Below are positions 23,643 through 37,397 of a stretch of DNA of 64,000 nucleotides, in pieces. The DNA comes from Malus domestica (taxonomy: Eukaryota > Streptophyta > Magnoliopsida > Rosales > Rosaceae). Each line of letters starts with the position of its first letter. Position 1 is the first letter of the stretch. The notes beneath the pieces were generated by a model, which was not told the DNA's origin, made no database searches, and saw only the letters and a list, made by a program, of their open reading frames with translations. The translations under genes were made by a program, and so were the position numbers. The stretch is taken from the NCBI RefSeq assembly GCF_042453785.1, contig NC_091671.1, positions 39,574,501 through 39,638,500 on the forward strand. The letters run 5' to 3'.

Positions 23643-24756
23643 AATCTCCCGCCTATAAGTGAAAAGGAGTTTTTCTTCATCAAGATCTGAGGGCCTCTTA
23701 TATTTCAACTGTTCTTTTTATTTTCATTTTTTGAAGTTCTTAAAAATAACGTAATTGTGTTTATTTTATTTGACTTTGTTGTCATTATAAAGGAATTTGG
23801 ATCCTCTCCGACTGTTCGAAGTCTTAGGAATAAGAAATTCAGACCCTTGATTTGTATGAATGAGAGATCGAATTAGCAAAATAAGTTCATAAAAATCGTC
23901 GAATTCAATTTGAATAATCTAAATTGCTTGATCCTTATATAAAGGGCACGATGTGGTTTTTTCCAAAAAAAAATTTGTCGAAAAATTATGCATACTAAAA
24001 GTAAAGTAAAAGTAAAATGTGGATGTTGAATCATCGAAAAATTTCTCGAGTGGTATTTGTTGTCCTCCCTTTAAATTTACCACTACCTTTCCTAAGTTTA
24101 CCACTCATACAAAAGTTGCATGAAACTCCGACAATCGACAACCGATAAGCAATTAGTACTATACCTATAAACGGGTCGGATTTATCAGGTTTGGATTATG
24201 TTCAATCTAACCCTTTAAGTTAACGGATCACCTGTTTCACCCGTTAACAATTATTATTTTTTTCATTTTTTTGCATAGAATTTATTTTTTGTTGTTAAGA
24301 CTTTACTGAAATTACTAAAACATCCTCAACTAACGGATGCTAATGGATGTTAACGAGTCTAACGGGTTCACCCAAAGTGATCCGTTATTTAACGGGTTGT
24401 TAACGGATTCACCCGTTAGCGACCGACCTGTTAAGCATCCACCAAAATACTAATATTAATGGGTCGGGTTCAAAATGCCAAGTCTATTTAGCACCATGGT
24501 TTAGAAGATCAATTTATAAATCATGAAATTATAATACAGACGACGACGACGACGACTGAAGCCTAGTTCTGGCAAGCATAAACATCCAGACCAGAAACTT
24601 TTAATGCATAACTTAAACTGCCAGAGAAAAGACATGTTAAAACGTAAGCTAGTCAGGTGCAAAGCAACCGTTTCGGGTGGTGCATGGCATTGCGTAGGAG
24701 CTAACCACCACAAAGGATCATTGGTATACAATGTACCAGTTTCCGAAAGGGCAGCA
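23643..24756. other. SCC3-NPL4 spacer
   Basis: It holds the SCC3 promoter and NPL4 3' flank. Bases 24165-24475 have many aacgggt / acccgtt words in both orientations (e.g. ttaacgggttgttaacgg), a degenerate palindromic repeat of transposon type. A (CGA)n run lies at 24541-24557. No coding gene. Confidence 0.5.
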
Positions 24757-27700
24757 CTAAGAAGTATTGGCCATAGTCTCGATCAATAACTGGTAGCCTT
24801 CTGGTATGGGTGATTGTGTATGGACACACACTGCTAAGGCAGGAACATCGTTAGCAACGTCTAGAAACCTGGCCAGTAAGAGCAGCAAATGGAAATCCGA
24901 AATTCGCTTCACAAGTGGAAGATTCTTAGCACGGTCCAGATGAGTTTTCAGAGCCTTCAATGTCACTAGGGTGTTACGATTCTCAATAGGAAAGGATGAT
25001 GAAAGTGGTCCCTGCATTGTGATACAAGTTCATGTCAGAACAACGGATATGTCTTCTTCACAGGAAGAAACACAAGTAAACGGAAAACGCAGTAAGTAGG
25101 TAAACCTATGCAGCAAAGTGATTGTACAAGATATATAAATCTTAAGGTGAAACCATCTAATTTATAAATCATTCCCAAGTGATATACACTATTTAGAGAA
25201 AGTTAGCTATTGTCTCACAACAGTAAACGTCGTACACGGCAAGTGTTTCCCAGATAATGATTATAATCCATGCATCCCGATACTCCTATCATTTTGATAA
25301 CTTCAACCTTGTCAATCCATAATAACTGCAGGACTAGCGCCCCAGTATTTCCATTACTTTGGCCGCAAATAACTTAGATATTCAACAACGCTTGCTGAAG
25401 AACCCTAGTAGAGTGAATCGTATAGGGTCACTACTAGAGCCCTTTCTGAGATCACTTTCACAAATTATTAATGATAACAAACAACTTTTCCTTTTTTTAA
25501 GATTAACCACTTGGAGTGGATTCATCCCATCTGCGCTATTTAAACATCAAAGTGCTCTGTCCCTAATTTATTTTATCTTTTCTTTTCTTTCCCTCCCCAA
25601 ATATGTTTCCACTAATCATTACACCGAGAATAGGTCATCAGTGCTATCATCCACACAACCTTGGACTTGCTGAATCAAATATTGTTGTTCTTGTTCCTTG
25701 TCTACCAAATAGGTAAGTTCAAGCAACTTCAAGAAAAAAGTGATCACGTGGCAAAAGTATGGCACTAAATGATTGAGATCCAAAAAACAGCCAAGAGTTT
25801 TGAGGAATAGAATGCCCACTGAAGATATGTACTCTATAGCACATTTACCGCAAATAAAACACAGGTTCCTGAAAGGAATATAATATACGAAATGCAAAAG
25901 TTTGGGGAGATGCGAAAGAGCTCATCTCTTGTCCTGGAAATATCGTATACACATATAGCACATTCAAAATTGTTCTACCAAGTACCAACTAAACCAAATC
26001 TTATTACTCGAGTGACGAGCTAGAAAGCCAGGAAACCCCAGGTCCTTGCAGGCAACCCAAAACCAAAGCAAACTACTGAAATCAACCCGATTCGAGGCAA
26101 GAAATGACAAATACTTATTGAAAAATAAATGAATAAAACTAAACAAGAAAAACTGTACACTAATTGAACTTGCAAATACTCGAACTACCAACATATGAGT
26201 GAACACTGCACCCTCGACTATCCAGTCAACTGGCCAAGCTTCAGTGTCGACGGTAAGTATAGGGAATGGGATCTAATTCTTGGAAAATTGGTTCAGAAGA
26301 ACTAATGCGTGTATAACCCTATAATATATACCCATACAGCTCAGAACCTTATCAACAGCAAAAAGCACAACACTAACTAGGAAAGTGGAATCTCCAATAC
26401 CCACACACGGATACAATGGCAACAAAATTTCCTCCACATCCCAGTCTTAAACATCTACTGAACAGCAGGCAATTCAAAACCAAAGTTAGCTATTGAATAC
26501 AACTAGAATAAATAAGGAATCAGGCTATGCAATTGCCTTCATCATAACATGATTTTGCCCGATTTTCTTATTTCTTACCACATTTTCACATTCTTTCCAT
26601 GACTTTAATAACACTATTCAAAAGGGTTCATTGCCTATTTCACAACAATACAAGGTTCTAGAGAGTTCAATGCCACACCAGGTTATAGACATGCTTCAAC
26701 TATCAACCGGGACTGTGATTGTTAGTGGGATAACCGAAAAAGTAACAATGATCATCAAGATAAACAACAATCTAAACAAATAGTCCAATTCAATTGTTCA
26801 AGTAAACTAAGACAAAATAAAACAAGTGATTCGAAGCGCACCTGGTGATCGAAGATCTTTACTACCACCAAGAAAAAATCATTGTCCACCTCCTTAGTAT
26901 CCTTCACTCCAAGGACAACATCCTTCTTCATCTTGGACAACTTGGGATCATCACCCTCTCCAATCTCAGTCTCAAACCACCCTTCCTTAAACAATCTAAT
27001 ACATATATCACTCATCTGAAAAGCTTCAAAATGCACATCAGCACCACCATCCTCATTCACCTCCAACTTAACCATGGCGGTCACCCACTCCTTCAAGCCG
27101 CCCTTGGAGTGGAACTCAGCCGCCTGAAGCACCTCCCTATTCGACAAAGTATAGTCCTTTGTGTCCTGGCTCACTGACTGGGTGAATATAAACCCGACCC
27201 GTCTCATCCCCAACCCCATAGCAATAGCCTCCACCGCCTTCTCCTCCTCCGGGTCTCTGTAAAACACCAAATTCTCCTCCGTCCCCAGCTGCGGAGGCTC
27301 GTAGATGAAATCCACCTCCACCTTCCCCTCCTCCGACACCGTACCGTACATAAACCCTCCCCGCTTCACCGCAAAAGCCAGCGTCTCACTCACATAATGC
27401 TGGAACGCATTAGCGCAATCCCGATCGAACGACACCAGTTCACAGTGCGGGTTCTCCTGGCGCGTGACCTTCATCTGCTTGGCGATCAAATCATCCATAG
27501 TCATCTTCCTCCCGAAAGAGCCCGCGGGGTGAAAAGCCGGCCCGGCGACGGTGCGCTCGCCGTCGTAAGCCAAGTACACAATCGACCCATGTGCGAGATT
27601 CAGCGCCGTCAGAGCCGTATTGGGATTGGCCATGTCGGTGAATCGGGCGATTTCTTCCTGGGTTTTCGCCAAGAGGAGGTTCTGGTTGGTGGAGATGGTC

Positions 27701-27834
27701 TGGTTCTGGAAAGGGATTCGGAGCTGGGTTTGAATCAGGGATTTGAGTTCGGAGACGGTGGTGCCTTGTGGGTTCTCCACGGTCACTCGTTCGAGGCCGT
27801 CTCTGCTGCGAACTCGGAGCATCATCTTTGCCAT
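24757..27834 (-). CDS. NPL4: NPL4-like protein (CDC48/UFD1 cofactor)
   Basis: Two exons, 27834-26842 and 25011-24757, join at DHQ|GPLSSSF and give 415 residues (Arabidopsis NPL4-like about 413). The first ~80 residues form a ubiquitin-like/UBX-type domain (MLRVRSRDGLERVTVENP...). From about 120 the NPL4 core begins (FDRDCANAFQHYV, GGFMYGTV, VDFIYEPPQ, MGLRR-like MGLGMRRVGFIFTQ), an MPN-like fold without the catalytic zinc-binding motif. The C-terminal exon is helical (HLLLLLARFLDVANDVPAL). NPL4 with UFD1 loads ubiquitylated clients onto the CDC48 segregase for ER-associated and nuclear protein degradation. The single 1.83-kb intron (25012-26841) contains no recognisable gene. On the transcript strand the gene lies just upstream of SCC3, same direction. 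Confidence 0.95.
25012..26841 (-). other. NPL4 intron
   Basis: A GT-AG intron of 1830 bases. It has only short ORFs and no transposon signature that I could recognise. Confidence 0.7.
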
Positions 27835-28254
27835 TCGGCTGTAGATGGGTGGTGGGGTTATGGGGGGTTTTTTTATAGGGGTGGAGGAGGCGGTGGCGGG
27901 AGGGTGGGGATTGGAATTGGAATCGGAATCGGATTCCGGGAGGGCGTGGGATTTGGGAAAGGGAGGAAAGGTGGGGAATTTACAGAAACTTGGGGAAAGG
28001 GAAAGGGGAATAGTATAATGGTGGAAACTTGGGGAAGGGGAAAGTTGTGGAACAGTGGAACAGTGGAAGTGAGAGACTGTGAAAGAAGCGAAGAAGAAGA
28101 AGAGTATCGAATCTAAAGGGGAATTGGATTTGTATTGGGTGCATTCAATGGGAAAATTTGGAAAAAGTAACCAAATTTTAAACCCAATACAGAATCGCCA
28201 CTATTTTAATTTTATGATAATTTCAACCAAAATTTGATGTAAACGTACTAATAT
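27835..28254. other. NPL4 promoter and leader
   Basis: The region upstream of the NPL4 ATG is purine-rich on the plus strand (pyrimidine-rich on the transcript strand), e.g. gggattggaattggaatcgg at 27907-27926. This creates a spurious long antisense frame. No separate gene is supported. Confidence 0.5.
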
Positions 28255-28255
28255 A

Positions 28256-28430
28256 CTCTTAATATTTAGATAACTAACCATATTTTGTACCACAAAATTA
28301 TTTTTAGCCTACTTTTTATTATTCTTACAAATTTAACCAAATATGCATGCAAAAGTTTTTATATTGCCCCTCCCTACTCCCTTGTCTCTTAACTCTCTTC
28401 CCCCTCTCTTCGACTCCCACCAGTCCACCA
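28256..28430 (+). mobile_element. Left arm of a disrupted inverted-repeat element
   Basis: gataactaaccatattttg...ttattattcttacaaattta...attgcccctccctactccc...ttgtctctt matches the reverse complement of 39216-39332 followed by 29440-29485. The right arm is split by the Copia insertion exactly at its target site. Removing that insertion leaves an element of about 1.34 kb with arms of roughly 170 bp. Outer ends and target duplication were not resolved. Confidence 0.8.
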
Positions 28431-28709
28431 TAGCCCCACCACCATGGACAGAGTTGGCTTAGGCTCAGCGGGGGCGGATGCCTCTTTTAGTTGCTTGTGA
28501 CATTAGTATTAACTCTTTTATGCACTATTGCCATCGTTGGAAGAGCATATTCAGCCGTAAAGTTTTTGTTAAGAAATTGGATAGGAGATCAATGGATAAA
28601 TGATAACATGATTTGATGGTATTAGTAATGAAGTTGTCATTCAACGTTTAAAAACATGAAACGCGTCGAGAAATATTGTAATAAGTTGTATAAAAAACCT
28701 TATGGATTA

Positions 28710-28770
<61 letters not shown>

Positions 28771-29100
28771 GTTGAATACGTTCATGAACTTTTTAATTTA
28801 TGACTTTGTTATTTGCGGATGTCCCCATCCATGCAGATCTCTAGCTTCATCCTTGCCCACCACCCAACCATACCGTCTCTTCTCCCAAATCCAGTTAGGC
28901 TCTCAAAACAGATGCAAAGAAATATGTGTGTCGGAATTAAAACATATATAGAGAAATGAAAGGAGTAGCAGGAAGATTGCCCCACTCTTGTCTAATGTTA
29001 GCACTGTAAGCATATGTTTCCTTTCTCGCATAAATCGACCTTACTACACAGAAGTCTTTCCCAGCCTGATCAAGATGCAGCAAATCCAGTTTTAAATAAT
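28431..29100. other. Interior of the inverted-repeat element
   Basis: Non-coding DNA with an AT then (TG)n run at 28709-28768. No transposase reading frame, so the element appears non-autonomous. Confidence 0.5.
28726..28768. repeat. (TG)n microsatellite
   Basis: About 21 uninterrupted TG units follow a short (TA)n run, within the interior of the inverted-repeat element. Confidence 0.95.
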
Positions 29101-29253
29101 AGGAAAACTTATGAAAAAGGTTTGAAATTTTAAGTTTTAATGATAAGGACAAAATAAAGAGTAAAGTGAATAGTACTATGATTGATTTTTTAGTGTAAAA
29201 ATATGGTTTTTCGTTAAAGTGAACATTACCGAGAGTTTTTCGTTAAAGTTCCC
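29101..29253 (+). mobile_element. Short Mutator-type MITE (family 1, copy B)
   Basis: A 153-bp element starts aggaaaacttatgaaaa and ends cgttaaagttccc. It has a perfect 9-bp target duplication ttaaataat at 29092-29100 and 29254-29262. It lies inside the larger inverted-repeat element. Confidence 0.9.
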
Positions 29254-29485
29254 TTAAATAATCGAATATAGGCTTTCGTAAAAGAAGGTTTTTTGTGATA
29301 TCCAAAATGTTATAGAGTAGTTGTAAGGCCGTATATGGACCGGAAGATGGGAGGATGAAAGAGTTTGCAGTCCATAATTCAATACCTGAGACTAGCATCA
29401 GTTGAAGTGGGTGCGGCGGTGGTGGTGGATTTGGGAGAAGAAACGGGTGGGGTGGGAGATAGGAAAGAGACAAGGGAGAAGGGAG

Positions 29486-31303
29486 TGTTGGAAATGTGCC
29501 CTAAAACCAATCATATGATGATACTTTACGGACATTTCACATGTTAAACTAATATAGTTTAATTTAAAGGGCAAAGATTATTGTTTGAAGCCGTCTCATA
29601 TAAATGTTATACGCTTAAACGATAAATTCAAGGAATATGTAATTGGGAGAATGCGATCTAAAGAAGTTAGATTCATGAGACCATTCACTTTCATATACAT
29701 ATCTTAAACGTTCCTGATCATAGGATTGCCAATTGAGCATTGACAGTTTGTTAAGATCAGTACATGCTATGTATTTTCTTAGGGAGAGTGACTGGTCTCG
29801 AGTCATTAGTGTGACTGACACCAAGACAAGTACGTAGGTGCTCAATAGAGAATGAGTTCACTGAACGCGATCAACAAGGAGTTCTCATACTCATGTCACA
29901 TGAGAACTCATGGTTGGGATAATGCAAAGTAGTCATTTGACCTGAGGCATCATAGTTATCTTGTGGTTACGCCCTTGATCTTTGACTATGTCAAATTCAC
30001 CTTATCCGAGGGTGTCCACGACATAGTTGGGGTTAAGTCACTTAGCCATAGAGGCAAGTAAATGCGCAACAAGGGATCTCTAACCTTCAAACTGTTTGGG
30101 AGAGAATACTCTATGATATGATTAAGAATCTCTGGCCAGAGTATGAATGAGATTTAGGAAGTCGTTCCAAATCACATTCAAGGTAATCATATAAGTAAAT
30201 GAATCACATTGGATAATAGACATGAATAAACTATCAAACCAAACAATGTGGTCAAGAGTATTGTATTAGAGAAATACCGTATTGCATTGTAATCCTAAAC
30301 TGAATAGGTTCTCCACCTCTTCTGATTAGCTTAGGTAACCATGATATATTGCTAGGTGTCACTCATGGTTTGTGAAAGCCCTAAACGTATATAATCACTA
30401 AAGGGAGAATTGAAAGTAAGTTTCAATTCACAATCGATTTGAAAGAGTTCTAATCGCCCACTGCCTCGCTAAAAGGAACCTAATGGATCGCACACCGTGT
30501 AAGGTAATGCTTGAAAGATTTGACGGAGATGAGTAAGGACAATTAAATGGTTTAATTGTTTATGGCAATAATGAATTAATATGTTAATTAATCAAACGAA
30601 TAAGTTCGTTTTAAACCTTGAGTTAGTTTTGGGCCTTAAAGCCCAAATTGGGCTTCGAATCATCAAGCCCATTAGCTTAAGTTGTATGACAACTTAACAA
30701 ACAAAATTCAAGAAGCCCAAAATAGTCCAAAGGCTTGGGAAAACCGGCCATATAGAGAGGGTTAGTGAACTTAGCTTAATTGCAAGTTTGCCATTCCATT
30801 GTGAGGTGGTATAAAGGCAACTTTATAGCCATTTCATCCTTAGGGTTTCTTTTGGAGAAAAGATGAGAACACAAGCTCCATTTTCTCTCTAAGAGGCCGG
30901 CCATCCTAGAGGATTTTAGATAGCAATCTTACTTCCTCTAGGTCACTCATTTCTTCTTCAAATCCTACATTGGTGTGGAGACTTAGAGGTTCTCAACTTT
31001 GGGAACTTGGAGAATGCTTTCAACCATCCTCATCCAAGAAATCCATGGAGCTAAGAAGCAAGAATGAAGGCCCTCTTCTTGGGTGATTAGCCTTTGCTTA
31101 TGCAAAGAGGAATCAACAAAGGTATAAAGTTTCTCAACTCACTTTGTTTTGAGTTGAGTCTTGGTTCACCCTTCTACTAGGCTTTGAATTTCATGGGTAA
31201 TATTTTGTTTTTGAGTGCATACAAGCATGATTCCGCCTTTAATTGTTAATTGCATGACATAGATGTTGCTCAAATGAACATGTTTTTCACAAAATTTCCT
31301 TCA
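29486..31303 (+). repeat. 5' LTR of the Copia element
   Basis: Starts TGTTGGAAATG and ends TTCCTTCA. A TATA-like ggtataaaggc lies at about 30808-30818. Both LTRs contain a 76-codon minus-strand frame (29615-29845, 37527-37757), best explained by LTR duplication rather than a gene. Confidence 0.95.
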
Positions 31304-32545
31304 AGTGCTATCAGAGCCTAGGTCTAGTAGTTGGTGAATTATTTTGGGTTTTGTATTTTCATAGTTTATGATTTGAATGTTGTAATTGTTACAAGCTTTA
31401 TTCTTGCTTCTTTGAATGTAAATTTTGTTAGAAAATTTACCATCTCAAATGTTGTAGATGTAGTTCATATGAGCATGAATTTTGGAGCTAAAATTTGGTG
31501 CCATGTTTTTGGGGAAATTCGGCCAAATCCAAAAGGGTGGATTTTTGGGTTCATGTTTGTCTTGTTAAAAATGTTTTAAAGTGACATTAGGAACCCCTAA
31601 GTACCCTAGTATGGTAATATGTTTTTTCCCTTAAGTTTGAGAGTTTTTTGGGTGTCTTTGGGTGAAAAATGTTCATGGAGCTCTTATGGGTTTTCATGGA
31701 TGTTCTTCATTGTTCTTGCTATGTTCTAACCAATAACAAAAAGGTTTGGTGTTTTGATTCAAAGTGTTTGATGTTTTTCATAAAGTTTTGTTTATGGTGG
31801 TTGGTGTGACTTTATTGTAATAAATGGTATGACAGGATTTGTCATTTTTCAATCAACATCATACCAATCACTTACACATTTTCTTTGTTTCAAGGAACCA
31901 TGTTTTATGGAAATCACTTTTTCAAACCTACCAATCACCTTTCACTTTTGTTGAAAAATTTAAAAGTTTTATGACATCATCTCTCACCAAAAACAGGCCA
32001 CCCTATTAAATAGGGTACTTTTGGGGCTTTTATGCAATTACATAAAGTTTTGATACTTTTGTGTATTTGTACTTTGACCGAAAGTTTACGTTTTTACGTA
32101 AAGGCCCAAAATCACTAAAGGACAAATTGTTTTGCTCCTTTAATGAAATTTTTGCTTTTGTTGAAATTTTTGGGTTCTAGTTGTAATTCCATGAAGTAGT
32201 GGACTTTTGTGTTTTTACAAAGGGACCTCAAAAGTTTATGTTTTGCAATATAGCCCAATAGTTGAGGTTATAGTTTTTCGGCCCAAATTAGTTGAGAACA
32301 AAATAGTTTTGTATCTTTAAATGAGAATTGGATTTTCATTTCATTTAGCTCCATTTAAATCAATTCTATGGTTACAAAAACCAAATGAAAATGTTGCATT
32401 CAAGTTTAATTAGTTAAAGCGTTAATTAATTAAAAAAATGATGATTATGAACCTAAGCCTACAATAATTGAGCTATGTGAAATGCCGTCTCAAATTTGTT
32501 TGAACCATGGGAATGTGTAGATTAGATTTTGGTTGTAATTTGATA

Positions 32546-32655
32546 TGATCAAATATTGTAAAAGAGCATAAGCTTTTCTTTACTTTAAAGTAATTTGTTT
32601 TGATCAAATGTTGTAAAAGAGCATAAGCTCTTCTTTACTTTGAAGTACTTCTTTC
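32546..32655 (+). repeat. 55-bp tandem duplication in Copia interior
   Basis: tgatcaaatattgtaaaaga and its following ~35 bases are repeated at 32601 with a few substitutions. Confidence 0.8.
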
Positions 32656-33224
32656 TTACTTTATTTGATATGCATGAAAATGAAGTAGAGGGTCCAACGC
32701 CCAATAAGAAAACACGCCTTAATGTGATTAAATGTGTAACTAAAATCAATCACCATCCCTAGACCGAGATTCAACACTAGGCTCGTGTTGGATTGAATCA
32801 AAGGTTCATAGTCATCCTAAGGCCCTAAGGCAACTATATAGTCCATCAATGAATGCAAACCTTATGTTAGTATTACCATATACTCTTGCTTTAAAAACCA
32901 TTTTACAAGCATAGTGGGAGTATCATATACAACTAAATCAATCACATGGATCAATAGTTGTAATATGACCAAATTGTTTTAATAAGATTAAAATGCATGC
33001 TTATATGTGATGAGACTTAAAACCCTCAACCAAACCATTATTAAGTTGATAAGCGTGAGAGTGCTTTGAACACTCTTTCATGGCCTTCCACCGTGGTAGG
33101 CTCCGACCATTTGTGACTCGTACATCGAGTTCACCCTATCATGGGGGAGTACAAAATGCGTGTTTACACTCAGGAGGAGTTCTATATGCATACATGATGT
33201 TGTGAAGGTAAGCAACGAGAATGA

Positions 33225-33440
33225 TCAACATCATATTATTGTGAGGTTGTTCTTGAACCCCTACTCGAACTTGCATGGTAGGAATGACTTAACTAAGTGC
33301 AATGGAGCCAACATCATATCATTGTGAGGCTTCATTCTCTAGAGGCCAAATAAGATGGGTACTTGCAAGAGATGCAAATGAGTAAACGTACTCTCTCATT
33401 ATTATTGATGCTAGCCAACATCATATCATTGTGAGGTGGG
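33225..33440 (+). repeat. Three spaced copies of an 18-20 bp word in Copia interior
   Basis: catcatatcattgtgagg (first copy with ttatt) recurs near 33228, 33310 and 33420. Each copy is followed by a different sequence. Confidence 0.7.
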
Positions 33441-33807
33441 CTTAGTAATGGTGAGTCTTTCATACCCTACTAAGAGTTTCCTCTAAAACTCTCGAATTCC
33501 GATGAGGGATATGGAATTTGCCAAACTAGTGGGTGGTGCTATTTGATTTAAAGACCCGGATCAAATGGCTTAAGATCAATCAATTTATATTCGTTATGTA
33601 TTTGTTTACCAATATATTTGCAAACGCTATCCAAAACTTGACAAAGAAAAGCCGAATGCTTTAGTTTCCAGACTTTGTACCATAATCCCATATATTGTCT
33701 TAAATGGATTGTATATGTACCTAAGTAGTCTCATCCTCATAATCTTCCTATTGATAATGTATCATTGGAAGAATATGTTAGATAAGTCTATCATAAAGAG
33801 GACAACA

Positions 33808-34107
33808 CAAACAACCAATGCTTATTCCTTCGTTATATGAACAAAGGAACTTATGAAGATTAGCATAAAGACAAGGACACTTTTAGTGTCATAGTTCTTC
33901 ACTTACAAATCGTTATATGAAGAAATAAGAGTTGCTTTGAACAACCCTTAGTTAATGCAAACACTAGTGCTTGTTTCTTTGTTAAATGAACAAAGAACTT
34001 GAGAAGTAAGCACAAGGGTATGGACACTTTATGTGCCATGCTTCTTCACTTACAAATTGTTGTATGAAGAAGTGAGAGTTGCCTTGAACAACTCTTGAAA
34101 GTTTGTA
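33808..34107 (+). repeat. 150-bp tandem duplication in Copia interior
   Basis: Units 33808-33957 and 33958-34107 share cttattccttcgttatatga-like starts, a gacactttt...gtgtcat block and the gttgctttgaacaac end. The units differ at many sites, so the duplication is old or was inherited by the element family. Confidence 0.8.
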
Positions 34108-37100
34108 ATTATGTTTAGAACATAATGGTTGGTTGACAAAAATAGTCCATCAACATGGACTTATGATGATTTTGAATCATTGAGTGTTGAAGTGTTAAAA
34201 CCACTTCACGAGATAGAAACTAGGCAAGGACTTCACTTTTGTGTCCCTATCCAAATGGTTCACTTAGTTTATTGTAAACTATATAGTGAACAATAACCAC
34301 ACGCTCTCCAAATTGTTTGATGTATATAACATAATTGAAATAAGTTTCAAGAGAGATAGTGGGAGTTCAAGGACCATGACTATTGTAGTCAAAGGAGAAG
34401 TCAAATGAAGAAGGCGAAATAACTCCAAGGGAACAAACTTTCTTTATGAAATGATGGACATTGGAAGGGGTATTTGCAAGAAATGTCTTGCAAATGTCAA
34501 GAACACACATTTCGAAGGTGTTGTAAATTGTTCTTGAATAGTTCAAAACAGTTGGTTCTTCTACTTGAATGCTTGATTCCGTATTAGTAACTATGTTTTA
34601 CAATCATTGTAAAAATGTGGCTAATAAGAAGTAGAAGATTAATGAGAGAATAGAAAGTACTTCACATTCGGAACATGAATCAAATGTAAATCTCTGTGAA
34701 AGCAAGTAGTACTTACTTCCTCATATAAACTACCAAAGAAAATGGAAAAACAAAGATTGTCTTTACATTCCAATTTGAATAAAGGAACTTAATTTCGTAT
34801 GAGAAATGGATGAATGTTTTGTTTGACAAAACATTGTTCTTTATTAATGAATGATTAGATTATTGTAATCTAATTGATTATCTCTATAGTAGAGATGATA
34901 TGGTAGTGTCAACTGTTTAGAATATAATGATGCTTAAAACTCAAAAGGTTTCAAGGTAGTGACTAATCCCAACTGAGTTGTGACACCTCTAAAACATAAA
35001 TTATGAGTTGGTCATAGATGGATGCTTTGATTGTTAGATCCGGATCCAATGCCTTCTTGTTAAAATTGTATAGAGGCAAAATGTTTGAATCTTTATTCTT
35101 TTGGAAATGAAGAAATAATCATAAAGTTGTTGAGGTTAATTCACTTAGATGTTAGTGGCACTTGTCCACAATATAATATTACTCATGTTGTATGACATTC
35201 ACCGAAGATCGCTCTCGGTTGGACTATCATTTATTTTGAATAAACACAAGTCCGAATACTTTGCAAAAGGTTTCAAAGAATTCAATAATGTAAGTTGATG
35301 AGTAAGACGTCTAAAGTATTTACCTCCTTAGATTTGATCCAAGGAAAGGTAACACTTTAGAATAGTTTCCTTGAAAGATATCAAGGAAAGAAGCATCATA
35401 AGATAATGGATTTCTCCATTAGGAGAAGAACGAACTTGAATAAGATTTAGTTTGTTGGATGTTATCAATTACCTATATATAGGATATATACTTCTAAGAC
35501 AATATGATTGTCAATTAGAAGATCTTCCAAAATTTTCATGACTCCATAGGATGTAGTTGGAAAGAAAGATAAGTCTTAATCGTGTTAAGATTTGGGGTTG
35601 TGTGCTAATAAGCAATATTTGTCTGAGAATTATCTTGTGGATATCCTTAAATTAACCTTTGGATATCACTTCTATAAACCAACTAACAAATGTTGTTTTG
35701 TTGGGTAGTTCATTGTAATCCTACAATATGATTTGCCTAAGCGCAAGTGAGCGAGAGATAGAACTCAAAGAATGGGTTATTTGAGAGACAAGATAATCAA
35801 CAAATATAACAACCTAGTTCTTACACCACAAGCTCCAAGGTGGTCGAGAAGAATTTATAAACCGTCTCAATTAAATGGTTTGAACTTTATGACTATGTCA
35901 TAGAGTTACACCTCTTAATTCGAAAGAAATAAGAATGAAAATCCTTATGACTACATTGAGTGTACATACGACATATACTCAAGGAAATGGTAAAGTATCA
36001 TTTGACCCGAAATAGTGAAACCTTTAATAGCTAATTGGTAGCTTAAGGTGACTACAATCAAAGATTGCTAGCTACAATTAAATGGTGATTCAATGTTTGG
36101 ATATAATATGGGTTTCCAAAACCATTATTAAGATAGTCTTGATAATATATGTCTGAAACTATGAATTACAAGACATGTAAGTTGTAGAGATCCATCCATC
36201 ATGAATCTTAGCAAGCTAGTGGGAGCTATAAGCGTCTTATGAGAGAAAGATCAAATCGTTTGATTTCTCATAAAGATGTAAATGAATCTTTTGTTTACTA
36301 GGTTTACAAAAGATTAGTGGGAGTTAATCATGTTCCTAAATTTGAATATATATATATATATATAGACATATATGATATATTAATTTTGGAAATGAAAAGA
36401 ATACTTCTTCGTTAAAGTTATGACTTTAAACATTCTATAACGATAGAATGTATATGGGAGACATAGTCTATAAACATGGGATGGAAATCTATAATGATAG
36501 ATTTCAGGATATAATTGGATTATATCAAGCCCTAATGATAGACAAAAGATGCTAGGAAGCTTCTCTCATATGATGATAAACTTCAATCAGAAGAACAACT
36601 TTAGTGAGACTAGGAGGTAACTCTTCTCAAAGGGAACGTACCCTTTGACCCCCAAAGAAATAAGGCGTAAATAGAATCATTTATGTATACTCAAAAAGAT
36701 GATTTATGTATTTCATATTGTATGAAAAACGTTGATACGAGTTGTACCAAAATCGGTACAAGACGATATCAATGCAAGCCCAGGATCAGAACCATGGCAA
36801 CTGTCAAGTGAATCCTTAAGTATTTGAGAAATAATAAAGGATGGATTCCTCAAGAATGAGGAAGAATTAGAGTAACGTAATGGAGGCGTAAATGTATTAG
36901 ATTATGAATCTAATCCATCATTGGATGTTTCTTCATTATGAATGAAGAGATAATCAGATATCTCTTTATTATGACTAAATAGATATTTGGATGGAAACAT
37001 TAAAAGTAATGACTTTAGTGTGTTCCATTGTGAATGCAAAATATATTGCCATATAGAAGCTTACAATAATGTTGTTTGGATGGGAAAGTTCATTTATGAA

Positions 37101-37397
37101 CTCTCTATTCGGTTCCAACCAGAAAGTGTCTCCAGTGTACCGACACTATGACACTAATGGGGCGATAGCTCAAGCCATGGAATCAAGGTCTCATCATGAT
37201 CCGAACTCAAATGAGAGACTAAACCACATGATTAGGAATCATGTATAATGGTGACGCCGTTATTCTCAATGTTGCTTCTATGGATAACATATAGATATTC
37301 ATTGTCTAGGCCTACTACTTAGCCATTTTTGAAATGACTACATAAGAGGTATCATCATTGATGACTAAGCTGTTTGGCTCTAGTGCAAGTGGGAGAA

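Noticed and set aside
27397-28116. A 239-codon plus-strand frame, Gly-rich near its end
   Set aside because: It is antisense to the clearly conserved first exon of NPL4 and continues into a simple purine-rich leader. Its sequence has no recognisable family.
33225-33440. CRISPR-like spaced repeats
   Set aside because: There are only three imperfect copies with irregular spacing, inside a plant retrotransposon in a eukaryotic nuclear sequence.
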